Assembly: GCA_937928195.1 (NCBI GenBank)
Contig: CALEYZ010000131.1
Span: 1-18,914 of the forward strand
Origin: an uncultured Limnohabitans sp.
GTDB lineage: Bacteria; Pseudomonadota; Gammaproteobacteria; Burkholderiales; Burkholderiaceae_C
Direction of reading: 5' to 3'
Length of the DNA: 18,914 nt
The notes beneath the pieces were generated by a model, which was not told where the DNA came from, made no database searches, and saw nothing but the letters and a program-made list of their open reading frames with translations. The translations under genes were made by a program, and so were the position numbers. Numbering within the stretch: position 1 is the first letter of the stretch; every line of letters starts with the position of its first letter. Shown here in pieces: positions 1 through 5,893 of this stretch.

Positions 1-272
1 CGACGAGGCAACAAGGTCACCAAACCTTCGCGCTCCAAAATCCTCAGCGCATCTCGAATGGGACCACGACTGACCTTGAATTCTTCGCTCAGCTCTACTT
101 CACCGATTCGAGCACCCGCCATCATGACACCCGACAAGATGCGATCGCCCAGTTTGGCGGCGATTTGTTCTGGCACCGTTAATGTCGGAATATCTTGATC
201 GGCAAACAGACGGAAAGCCACAGTGCTTTCAGCGGCTCTGTAGGCATCTTCTGGTAAGTCGTGCATCTTCAT
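1..272 (-). CDS. GntR-family transcriptional regulator, N-terminal part only
   Basis: The reading frame runs off the left edge, so only about 90 N-terminal residues are visible. Residues about 32 to 90 form a GntR winged helix-turn-helix, with the signature SRGPIRDALRILEREGLV. The effector domain lies outside the window; an FCD domain is usual with this kind of head and is inferred, not seen. The start is the ATG at 270-272; a second ATG at 264-266 is possible. It begins 3 bases after the stop of the biotinyl-carrier gene, so the two are almost certainly co-transcribed. A palindrome upstream of that gene fits a GntR/FCD operator, which suggests autoregulation. Family assignment is firm; the ligand is unknown. 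Confidence 0.9.
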   Translation of the reverse strand, partial: MKMHDLPEDAYRAAESTVAFRLFADQDIPTLTVPEQIAAKLGDRILSGVMMAGARIGEVELSEEFKVSRGPIRDALRILEREGLVTLLPR

Positions 273-275
273 GAT

Positions 276-488
276 TTACACCAAATGGACCACGACTTGA
301 TCTTCTGCAACGGGGTCCCCCTCTGCCACGAAGATCTCGGACACTTGCCCTGACCGTTCTGCCGCAATCGGGATTTCCATCTTCATGGACTCCACAATGA
401 CCAACACCTCATCGGCCTCGACATTTTGTCCAGCACTGACGAGCACTTTCCAGACTGTTCCGGTCACTTCAGATTTAATTTTCAACAT
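276..488 (-). CDS. Free-standing biotinyl/lipoyl carrier domain protein (BCCP-like), 70 aa
   Basis: The whole protein is one biotinyl/lipoyl attachment domain. The ESMKME motif places the modified lysine at K36, in the hairpin turn between two repeated beta halves, as in biotin carboxyl carrier proteins; the Met on both sides of Lys favours biotin over lipoate. Such proteins carry carboxylated biotin between a biotin carboxylase and a carboxyltransferase. Neither partner is in the window; they may lie to the left, beyond the GntR gene, or elsewhere. The usual acetyl-CoA carboxylase AccB is about 150 residues with a Pro/Ala-rich linker, which this protein lacks, so a dedicated acyl-CoA or urea-type carboxylase, or an orphan carrier, is more likely. 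No clear Shine-Dalgarno sequence precedes the ATG. It forms a two-gene unit with the GntR gene. Confidence 0.88.
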   Translation of the reverse strand: MLKIKSEVTGTVWKVLVSAGQNVEADEVLVIVESMKMEIPIAAERSGQVSEIFVAEGDPVAEDQVVVHLV

Positions 489-502
489 ATGTTAATTTTA
501 AG

Positions 503-514
503 ATTGTTAACAAT
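503..514. promoter_or_regulatory. Candidate GntR (FCD-type) operator
   Basis: The sequence ATTGTTAACAAT is a perfect 12-bp palindrome, 14 bases upstream of the biotinyl-carrier ATG. Its TTGT-TA-ACAA core has the shape known for FadR/FCD-subfamily GntR operators (TNGTNNNACNA-like). It sits in an AT-rich stretch that could hold the promoter of the carrier-GntR unit, so binding there would block transcription. Shape and position are seen; that the neighbouring GntR protein binds it is inferred. Confidence 0.5.
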
Positions 515-525
515 ATTATGAAATC

Positions 526-549
526 AAAAATGAAGTCGCCTATCGGCGA
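526..549 (-). terminator. Possible weak intrinsic terminator after the oxygenase operon
   Basis: On the minus strand TCGCC-GATA-GGCGA forms a 5-bp GC-rich stem with a 4-base loop (536-549), followed after five bases by a run of five T (526-530). It lies 24 bases past the ferredoxin stop. The stem is short and the T run offset, so termination may be partial. If real, it separates the oxygenase genes from the carrier-GntR unit. Confidence 0.4.
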
Positions 550-573
550 TTACCCTAGGCAACAATCAATGGC

Positions 574-888
574 TTAAGTTGAAAGATTCAAAAACACGCG
601 CCCGTTTTCAATCTTCACAGGCCAAGATTTAACCGGCTCGGTGGCAGGTCCGCACTGAACACTGCCATCTCGCACATCGAACAGGGCTTGATGGAAGGGA
701 CACTCCACATGATTGCCTTCCACAAAGCCGTCGCACAGCTTGGCATTGCCGTGGCTGCAATCGTTGTTGATGGCGAACACACCCTCCTCCAATTTGAAGA
801 TGGCGATGTCATGATTTTGAGGGGTGACTGCAATGCCAGCCCCTTCAAACAAGTCGGCCTCTGCGGCCACGTCAATCCAGTTGCTCAT
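574..888 (-). CDS. Rieske [2Fe-2S] ferredoxin of a ring-hydroxylating oxygenase
   Basis: This 104-residue protein passes electrons from a reductase to the terminal oxygenase. The Rieske cluster ligands are C44, H46, C63 and H66 (CSHG and CPFH motifs, 16 residues between the pairs), and the overall length fits ferredoxins such as NagAb, NahAb and AndAb. The chosen start is the ATG at 886-888 (MSNWID), two bases after the small-subunit stop; the frame stays open upstream, but that extension would overlap the small-subunit gene and has no counterpart in the family. It is third in the order large subunit, small subunit, ferredoxin. No ferredoxin reductase accompanies it. The symbol depends on whether the system is Nag-like or And-like and is left open. 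Confidence 0.88.
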   Translation of the reverse strand: MSNWIDVAAEADLFEGAGIAVTPQNHDIAIFKLEEGVFAINNDCSHGNAKLCDGFVEGNHVECPFHQALFDVRDGSVQCGPATEPVKSWPVKIENGRVFLNLST

Positions 889-890
889 GA

Positions 891-1367
891 TCAGATGGGG
901 TAAATGATGGAGTTGGGAATCATCTCGCTGTCGTACACACAAAGACGCTCCGCAAACTTAAAACCATCAGGTGTTGAAACAATGATGTCGAGGTATCGGC
1001 CCACATTGAAGACCGTACTTTCTTTGTCCAGCTTGGTTCTGAACACGGCGTAATTGGCTTCGCTGTAGATGCGTCCCGCTTCCACTTTGCGCACGATGGG
1101 GGCACCCACCACATGCCTTTGGTAATAGGGATCGTGAAAGATGGTTTCACTGATGCCATACACACGGTCTTTCAGCATGCCTTTGCTGGTCAAAGACAGT
1201 GTTGCCAAAGGGAAACCACGCTCATGATTTTCTCGAGGTTGCAATTTGTAAACGCATTGCTCGGTGAAAAACTCGGGCCACAAATTCCATTGTCCGCTGT
1301 CAACGGCACTGGCGTAATCGGCATAAAGTTGCTGGATGCCAAACCAAGTTTGCATGTCAACCATCAT
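891..1367 (-). CDS. nagH: Oxygenase small (beta) subunit, salicylate 5-hydroxylase type
   Basis: The 158-residue protein has the SnoaL/NTF2-like fold sequence of ring-hydroxylating beta subunits: an N-terminal helix (IQQLYADYASAVDSGQW), a central ERG-containing segment, the conserved block MLKDRVYGISETIFHDPYYQRH, and a C-terminal sheet ending NSIIYPI. Beta subunits are structural and help shape the alpha3beta3 oxygenase. The start is either ATG of a tandem pair (1367 or 1364), behind a strong GGAGG that lies inside the last codons of the large-subunit gene. The first ATG shares one base with the upstream TGA, so the two subunits are translationally coupled. A longer frame beginning at 1391 would bypass this ribosome site and is not favoured. 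NagH and AndAd are the closest types I recognise. Confidence 0.85.
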   Translation of the reverse strand: MMVDMQTWFGIQQLYADYASAVDSGQWNLWPEFFTEQCVYKLQPRENHERGFPLATLSLTSKGMLKDRVYGISETIFHDPYYQRHVVGAPIVRKVEAGRIYSEANYAVFRTKLDKESTVFNVGRYLDIIVSTPDGFKFAERLCVYDSEMIPNSIIYPI

Positions 1368-2626
1368 CAATCCTCCATCACTTTTCGCCAATATTCGTAC
1401 ATGCCTCGAATCAGCGTTTCAGTCACCATGTGGTCAGTGTCGCCAACTTCTTTACCGCCGAGCTCTGCCACCGCACGGTGCGCTTGTTTGGACTCAAACG
1501 CTTGTTGAGAAAACTCAATCACTTCCCCATCATCAGCGGATACAAAACCGGCAGGACCAAACAAGTTGGCTTGACGCAATCGACGCTCGGTCATCTCTGG
1601 GGTGTCATCTTCAAAGCCAAAGTGCGTCCAGACAAAATCAAAGGCGCCATGCCCGTCAGGCTGAATATGACGTGTTGAGACGCTGTTCACTTGCTGCTGA
1701 AAAATCACACTGGGAAACAAAGTCATCATGACGGCCGTGGGTCCGCCCCACCAAGGCTCTGGCACGATGTCCAGAAAGCTGGGGTCATTGAGTTCCATGC
1801 TGGCCTTGAAGCTGCTAACTTGTGTCACGTCGGCGGCGCCCCCCGTTGCTTGCCCAGACGATCCGCGTGTCGAGATCATGGCCGCATGGCGATGATGTTC
1901 GTCCATTCGCAACTCGCTTTTGTTATCAGCACGCCAAAGCCCAAAGGTCACAAACCAAGTGTGCAACAAACCAGGGTGGTATGGGTCTTTGATGTTCTCT
2001 TGCATCAACTTCCAGTTACCTGGAATGCGTTGGCGGTTGTACCCCAAGATCTTCAGTTGGCGGCCATTGAAAAGCCGGTCAAAGTACTTCAAGATGGCCG
2101 GCCCCATGTAGTCTTCGAGTGATTCGACTTCGTGGTCAAACGACGCAAACACCACGCCACCACGGACTGCAACTTTCAACGCCGTTAAGCCGTGGTCCTT
2201 GGGGTCAAAGTCTGCAGGCATGCCGCCATTGACCTTGCCATCTTGCCGTACGCCTCGCCTGAATGGCACACCCTGCAATTTGCCGTCCAACGCATAGCTC
2301 CACTGGTGATAGGGACATACCAGTTCTTTTTTGTTGCCATGACGCTCTCTGCAAAAAGCCATGCCGCGATGGGCGCACACATTTTCAACCACATGAATTT
2401 GGCCATCGTGGGAGCGGGTCATGATGACCGATCTTTCGCCGATCACGGTACGCTTGAAATCACCCGCATGAGGGATTTCAACTTCGAGGCCCACATAGCT
2501 CCAATGCGCTGTGTAAAAAAAGCGCTCAAGTTCTTTTTGGTGAAGGTCCGAGTTGGTATAGACCGCAAAGGGGATGCGGCTGGTCCCTGATGTTTCCCAA
2601 TGAATAGGATGTTCCTGCATGTGCAT
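1367..2626 (-). CDS. nagG: Oxygenase large (alpha) subunit, probable salicylate 5-hydroxylase
   Basis: This 419-residue Rieske non-heme iron oxygenase subunit is probably the catalytic part of salicylate 5-hydroxylase (salicylate + O2 + NADH to gentisate). The N-terminal Rieske domain has ligands C84, H86, C104 and H107 (CAHRG and CPYHQW). The catalytic domain has D214-x2-H217-x4-H222 in QENIKDPYHPGLLH, matching the electron-bridging Asp and two iron His of naphthalene dioxygenase, and an Asp near 365-366 (SADDGE) as likely third ligand. Blocks such as GYNRQRIPGNWKLMQE and FGLWRADNKSEL are typical of NagG and AndAc, so anthranilate dioxygenase remains possible. The NahR-like neighbour tips the choice to salicylate. 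The start is the ATG at 2624-2626 behind TGGAGA; a TTG codon 12 bases upstream is unlikely. It is first in a three-gene operon. Confidence 0.8.
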   Translation of the reverse strand: MHMQEHPIHWETSGTSRIPFAVYTNSDLHQKELERFFYTAHWSYVGLEVEIPHAGDFKRTVIGERSVIMTRSHDGQIHVVENVCAHRGMAFCRERHGNKKELVCPYHQWSYALDGKLQGVPFRRGVRQDGKVNGGMPADFDPKDHGLTALKVAVRGGVVFASFDHEVESLEDYMGPAILKYFDRLFNGRQLKILGYNRQRIPGNWKLMQENIKDPYHPGLLHTWFVTFGLWRADNKSELRMDEHHRHAAMISTRGSSGQATGGAADVTQVSSFKASMELNDPSFLDIVPEPWWGGPTAVMMTLFPSVIFQQQVNSVSTRHIQPDGHGAFDFVWTHFGFEDDTPEMTERRLRQANLFGPAGFVSADDGEVIEFSQQAFESKQAHRAVAELGGKEVGDTDHMVTETLIRGMYEYWRKVMED

Positions 2627-2666
2627 TTGTCTCCACAAGATTCTTGACGTGCATCATGCCAGCCAC

Positions 2667-2691
2667 ATTCATTTAGTAAATCTTAATTTAC
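2667..2691. promoter_or_regulatory. Candidate LysR-regulator binding region between nagG and the regulator gene
   Basis: Two overlapping dyads lie in the 104-bp divergent gap. The first, 2667-2681, is ATTCATTTAGTAAAT, an imperfect palindrome containing T-N11-A (T2668, A2680), the core rule for LysR sites; it begins ATTCA like the known NahR box. The second, 2676-2691, is GTAAAT-CTTA-ATTTAC with perfect 6-bp arms. They lie 41-65 bases upstream of the oxygenase start codon, a usual place for activator contact. Binding is inferred. Confidence 0.45.
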
Positions 2692-2692
2692 A

Positions 2693-2698
2693 TATAAT
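2693..2698 (+). promoter_or_regulatory. Possible -10 element for the LysR gene
   Basis: A perfect TATAAT lies 32 bases before the LysR ATG and directly abuts the candidate operator dyad, which would allow negative autoregulation as is common in this family. No convincing -35 is seen at 16-18 bases, so this is tentative. Confidence 0.35.
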
Positions 2699-2730
2699 AA
2701 TTATTTGAAAATCAAATATTGAGACGCTCC

Positions 2731-3666
2731 ATGGAACTGGCCAAACTGGACTTGAATTTGCTGTTGGTGCTTCACCATTTGCTTATTTTGAAACGCGTCT
2801 CCGCCGTGGCAGACCTGTTGAACATGAGTCAACCTGCGGTTAGCAGTGCCTTGGGTCGACTTCGGACCAGCTTAGACGATGAATTGTTCATCAGAACTCA
2901 GGCGGGCATGACGCCTACGCCATACGCAGTTCAACTTGCCGAACCGGTGGCGATGGCGCTGGATGTGTTGCAACAAGCTTTGAATGTACGAGGTGCATTT
3001 GATCCTCAAACCAGTACGCGCAATTTCACCATCGCTCTCACCGATGTGGGCGAGATGTATTTCTTGCCCGTACTCATGGATGCGCTGTCCAAGGCTGCAC
3101 CAGGGGTCACTTTGCAAGTGGTCAGCGTGGCAGAGTCTGCACTGAAAGAAGACATGTCAACCGGCAAAATTGACCTGGCCATGGGTCTTTTGCCGCAACT
3201 GCAAGCAGGTTTTTTTCAGCAATCTTTGTTCAAACAAAAATACATCTGCTTGATGCGCAAAAAACACCCGATGGCACAAACGAGTCACATCGCCATGTCA
3301 GCATTGTTTGCGGCAGAGCATGTTCGCGTTTTGGCCACTGGCACAGGCCATGGCAGAGTCGATTTGGCCCTGGACAAACAAAGACATCAGCGCAAGGTCA
3401 GACTGACTGTGCCCCACTATGTGGCCTTGGGTGATGTTTTACAACATGCCAATTTGATAGCAGTGGTGCCAGAGCGGTTTGCGCAGTGCATTGCGAAACC
3501 CTTTGATTTGGTCATGCGCGATTTGCCCATCAAACTTGAAGACAGCGCCATACAACAATGCTGGCATGGCCGTCTTCACCGCGACCCGGGACATCAATGG
3601 CTTCGGCAACTGATGCGAAAACTGTTTGGTGATCAAGCCTTGTCGGGTGAAGAAAAAGCCATTTGA
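2731..3666 (+). CDS. nagR: LysR-family regulator of NahR/NagR type
   Basis: The 311-residue protein is a LysR-type activator close in sequence to NahR/NagR, which sense salicylate and switch on naphthalene/salicylate operons. The N-terminal helix-turn-helix covers about residues 5-65 (VADLLNMSQPAVSSALGRLR, then ELFIRTQAGMTPTPYA). The effector domain follows, with NahR-like blocks LTDVGEMYF, GLLPQLQAGFFQ and HVRVLATGTGHG. The start is the ATG at 2731 (MELAKLDLNLL), the family's standard beginning; a TTG 12 bases upstream is in frame but unlikely. It is divergent from the oxygenase genes, as nagR is from the nag operon, and ends 4 bases from the end of pobA on the other strand. The ligand is inferred from family likeness. 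Confidence 0.85.
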   Translation: MELAKLDLNLLLVLHHLLILKRVSAVADLLNMSQPAVSSALGRLRTSLDDELFIRTQAGMTPTPYAVQLAEPVAMALDVLQQALNVRGAFDPQTSTRNFTIALTDVGEMYFLPVLMDALSKAAPGVTLQVVSVAESALKEDMSTGKIDLAMGLLPQLQAGFFQQSLFKQKYICLMRKKHPMAQTSHIAMSALFAAEHVRVLATGTGHGRVDLALDKQRHQRKVRLTVPHYVALGDVLQHANLIAVVPERFAQCIAKPFDLVMRDLPIKLEDSAIQQCWHGRLHRDPGHQWLRQLMRKLFGDQALSGEEKAI

Positions 3667-3670
3667 TGAA

Positions 3671-4843
3671 TTAGAACGGCAATCCCACGTAGTTCTCTGC
3701 GAGTGAGCTTTGTGCGGCATCTGAGGAGAAGAGATACGCCATCTCAATTTCTTGAAGCTTTTGATCGTACTCACTCGAATCGGGAAACGTGTGCAGCAAG
3801 GTTGTGAGCCACCATGAGAAGCGTTGTGCTTTCCATACGCGGGCCAAAGCTTTTTCCGAGTAATTGTCCAAGCCTGTGCTGTCGCCTTTTTGATAATGAT
3901 TCACGAAGCCGTGGTACAAGTAATAAATATCTGAGCCTGCCGTGTTCAAGCCACGCGCGCCGGTTGGCGGCACAATGTGAGCCGCATCACCCGCCAAGAA
4001 CATGTTGCCATAACGCATGGGTTCGGCCACAAATGAGCGCAGCGGTGCAATCGATTTTTCAATGGTCGGACCCGTGATCAATTTCTCAGACACTTCGGCT
4101 GGCAAGCGTCTCTTCAATTCTTCCCAGAAAGCCTCATCTGACCAATCTTCAACTGAATCCGTTAAGGGCACTTGAATGTAGTAACGGCTCAAAACTTGTG
4201 AACGCAAGGAGCACAACGCAAAACCACGGGTGTGCTTGGCGTAAATCAACTCAGGTGAAACAGGTTTGGTTCGCGACAACACACCAAGCCAACCAAAGGG
4301 ATAGACTTTCTCGTACTCTTTGATCACATCACTTGGAATGGACTTGCGGCTCACACCGTGAAAACCATCTGCGCCAATGATGAAATCACAATCGATGCGC
4401 TTGGTTTCGCCTCCAAGCTTGTACGTGACGTAGGGTTTGTCGGACTTCACATCATGCGGCTGAACATCTTCTGCACTGTGAATCACGATGCCTTTCATGC
4501 GGTCTCGTGCCTCGTACAAATCGCGTGTTAATTCCGTTTGGCCATAGACCATGACCGAGTTGCCACCGCTGTATTTGTGCAAATCAACGCGGTTCAATCG
4601 GCCTTCATGCGCCAAGAAGAAACCATCGTGAATTTCACCTTCTCGGTCCATGCGCTCACCACATTGAGCTTCACGCATGAGTTTGGCAAAACCATTTTCT
4701 AAGACGCCCGCACGAATGCGACTGAGCACATAGTCACGGGTTTGACGTTCTAGGACCACTGTCTCAATGCCTTTGAGATGAAGCAACTGGGAAAGCATGA
4801 GGCCAGAGGGGCCACCACCAATGATGCAAACTTGAGTTTTCAT
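3671..4843 (-). CDS. pobA: 4-hydroxybenzoate 3-monooxygenase (p-hydroxybenzoate hydroxylase)
   Basis: This 390-residue flavoprotein converts 4-hydroxybenzoate, NADPH and O2 to protocatechuate in the cytoplasm, feeding the beta-ketoadipate or protocatechuate-cleavage routes. Visible motifs are the FAD dinucleotide fold GGGPSG (9-14), the DG motif in FIIGADGFHG (155-163) and the GD motif in LAGDAAHIVPPTGARG. The residue numbers of the Pseudomonas enzyme carry over without offset: R44, Y201, S212, R214, Y222, P293 and Y385 are all present, so substrate binding and the proton relay should be intact. Length is normal (394 in Pseudomonas). The start is the ATG at 4841-4843 (MKTQVCIIGGG), preceded by CTGGAGA; an open frame continues upstream but runs into the divergent promoter region. 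It is regulated, by context, by the divergent AraC-type gene. Confidence 0.96.
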   Translation of the reverse strand: MKTQVCIIGGGPSGLMLSQLLHLKGIETVVLERQTRDYVLSRIRAGVLENGFAKLMREAQCGERMDREGEIHDGFFLAHEGRLNRVDLHKYSGGNSVMVYGQTELTRDLYEARDRMKGIVIHSAEDVQPHDVKSDKPYVTYKLGGETKRIDCDFIIGADGFHGVSRKSIPSDVIKEYEKVYPFGWLGVLSRTKPVSPELIYAKHTRGFALCSLRSQVLSRYYIQVPLTDSVEDWSDEAFWEELKRRLPAEVSEKLITGPTIEKSIAPLRSFVAEPMRYGNMFLAGDAAHIVPPTGARGLNTAGSDIYYLYHGFVNHYQKGDSTGLDNYSEKALARVWKAQRFSWWLTTLLHTFPDSSEYDQKLQEIEMAYLFSSDAAQSSLAENYVGLPF

Positions 4844-4895
4844 TTTTTGTCTCCAGAGGAATGGTTTCAAGACGATTTGTCTCTGTGGGCTGAAA

Positions 4896-4908
4896 GATAC
4901 GCCGTATC
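4896..4908. promoter_or_regulatory. Perfect palindrome in the pobA-pobR divergent promoter
   Basis: GATACG-C-CGTATC has 6-bp perfect arms around a single base, roughly mid-way in the 114-bp gap between pobA and the AraC-type gene. On the minus strand it overlaps a possible pobA -10 (TATCTT, with a poor -35 TTCCTG 17 bases before). AraC proteins usually bind direct repeats, so this may be a site for another factor or chance; the placement makes it worth recording. Confidence 0.35.
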
Positions 4909-4957
4909 GACTTGCACAGGAATAGCAGAAACCGGCCAAAACTTGTACATTTCGAAC

Positions 4958-5809
4958 ATGAAAAATCAATCGGCGTCTATACAGACTTACAGCTTATTTG
5001 GAGAATCTACACATTTACCCGATGTGTTGCACTGCGAAACCATTGCCGATCGCTCGGTGCTGCACGACTGGGAACTGGCGCCACACCGACATGCTCGCTT
5101 ACACCAGGTCTTGTTGGTGCAAAGCGGTGGTGGATCGGTCACCTTGGATGGCAACACCTCCACTTTAAAGTCGGGCTCCTTGGTGAATGTCCCGCCCGGG
5201 CATGTGCACGCTTTCCGGTTTGAAAGAGACACACGCGGTTGGGTCACGACCTTTGCGGACGAACTGATGGAGGAACTGTTGGTGGGCGTGGGCACGCTGC
5301 GATCTGAGCTCGACCAAACATGCGTATTGAACGCAGACAGGCTCATCGCACAAACTGCGAAGCAAATTTGGCATGAATTCTCTTCGCAAGAGAAAGCCCG
5401 CGCATTGGTGTTACGGGGCCTCAGCAGTGTACTTTTAGGCTGGATTGCGCGCCATCTTGCAATGCCTGCGTCAGCCGAAAACAAGCAGAATGACTCTGTG
5501 CTGGTTCAGCGCTTCAAAGAATTGATCGAGCAAAACTTCACCGCACATTGGACGGTTGGCCAATATGCCAAAGCGCTGGCCATCTCGCCAACGCACTTGA
5601 CCAGACTGACACGCGCAGCAAATGGAAGCAGCGCGCTGCGGATGATTGAGGCAAGGTTGATGAGAGAAGCGCGACGAAATTTGGCGTATACCAACCTCAG
5701 CATCTCCACAATTGCCTACACACTAGGCTATTCAGACCCCGCTTATTTCTCTAGGGTTTTTTCAAGGGACGCCGGTATTTCCCCCAAGGCGTTCAGAGCG
5801 CAGATTTGA
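4958..5809 (+). CDS. pobR: AraC-family regulator, probable activator of pobA
   Basis: The 283-residue protein has an N-terminal cupin-like sensor domain (about 20-130, with APHRHARLHQVLLV and GSLVNVPPGHVHAFRF) and a C-terminal double helix-turn-helix AraC domain (about 185-283, with LAISPTHLTRLTR, then ISTIAYTLGYSDPAYFSRVFSRDAGISPKAFR). AraC-type PobR/PobC proteins that respond to 4-hydroxybenzoate and are divergent from pobA are known from Pseudomonas and Azotobacter; the same layout here supports the role. The chosen start is the ATG at 4958 (MKNQSASIQTYSLFG). The frame is open back to 4778, inside pobA on the other strand, but that extra stretch is not AraC-like. No good Shine-Dalgarno sequence is seen, so the start is less certain than the family. 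Confidence 0.82.
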   Translation: MKNQSASIQTYSLFGESTHLPDVLHCETIADRSVLHDWELAPHRHARLHQVLLVQSGGGSVTLDGNTSTLKSGSLVNVPPGHVHAFRFERDTRGWVTTFADELMEELLVGVGTLRSELDQTCVLNADRLIAQTAKQIWHEFSSQEKARALVLRGLSSVLLGWIARHLAMPASAENKQNDSVLVQRFKELIEQNFTAHWTVGQYAKALAISPTHLTRLTRAANGSSALRMIEARLMREARRNLAYTNLSISTIAYTLGYSDPAYFSRVFSRDAGISPKAFRAQI

Positions 5810-5893
5810 TTTGGTAATCCAAAAGAATCTGATCGCAGGTCAGCTAGGGGGAATGCGCCAGATAATGCTCAAAAGTCCAACCGCCTTCATCAA

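Noticed and set aside
4778..4957. N-terminal extension of the AraC-type regulator by 60 residues
   Set aside because: It would overlap the 5' end of pobA and its promoter; the added residues are not AraC-like.
4844..4969. N-terminal extension of pobA by 42 residues
   Set aside because: The extension would cover the divergent promoter, has no ribosome site, and the PobA residue numbers match the Pseudomonas enzyme exactly only from the ATG at 4843.
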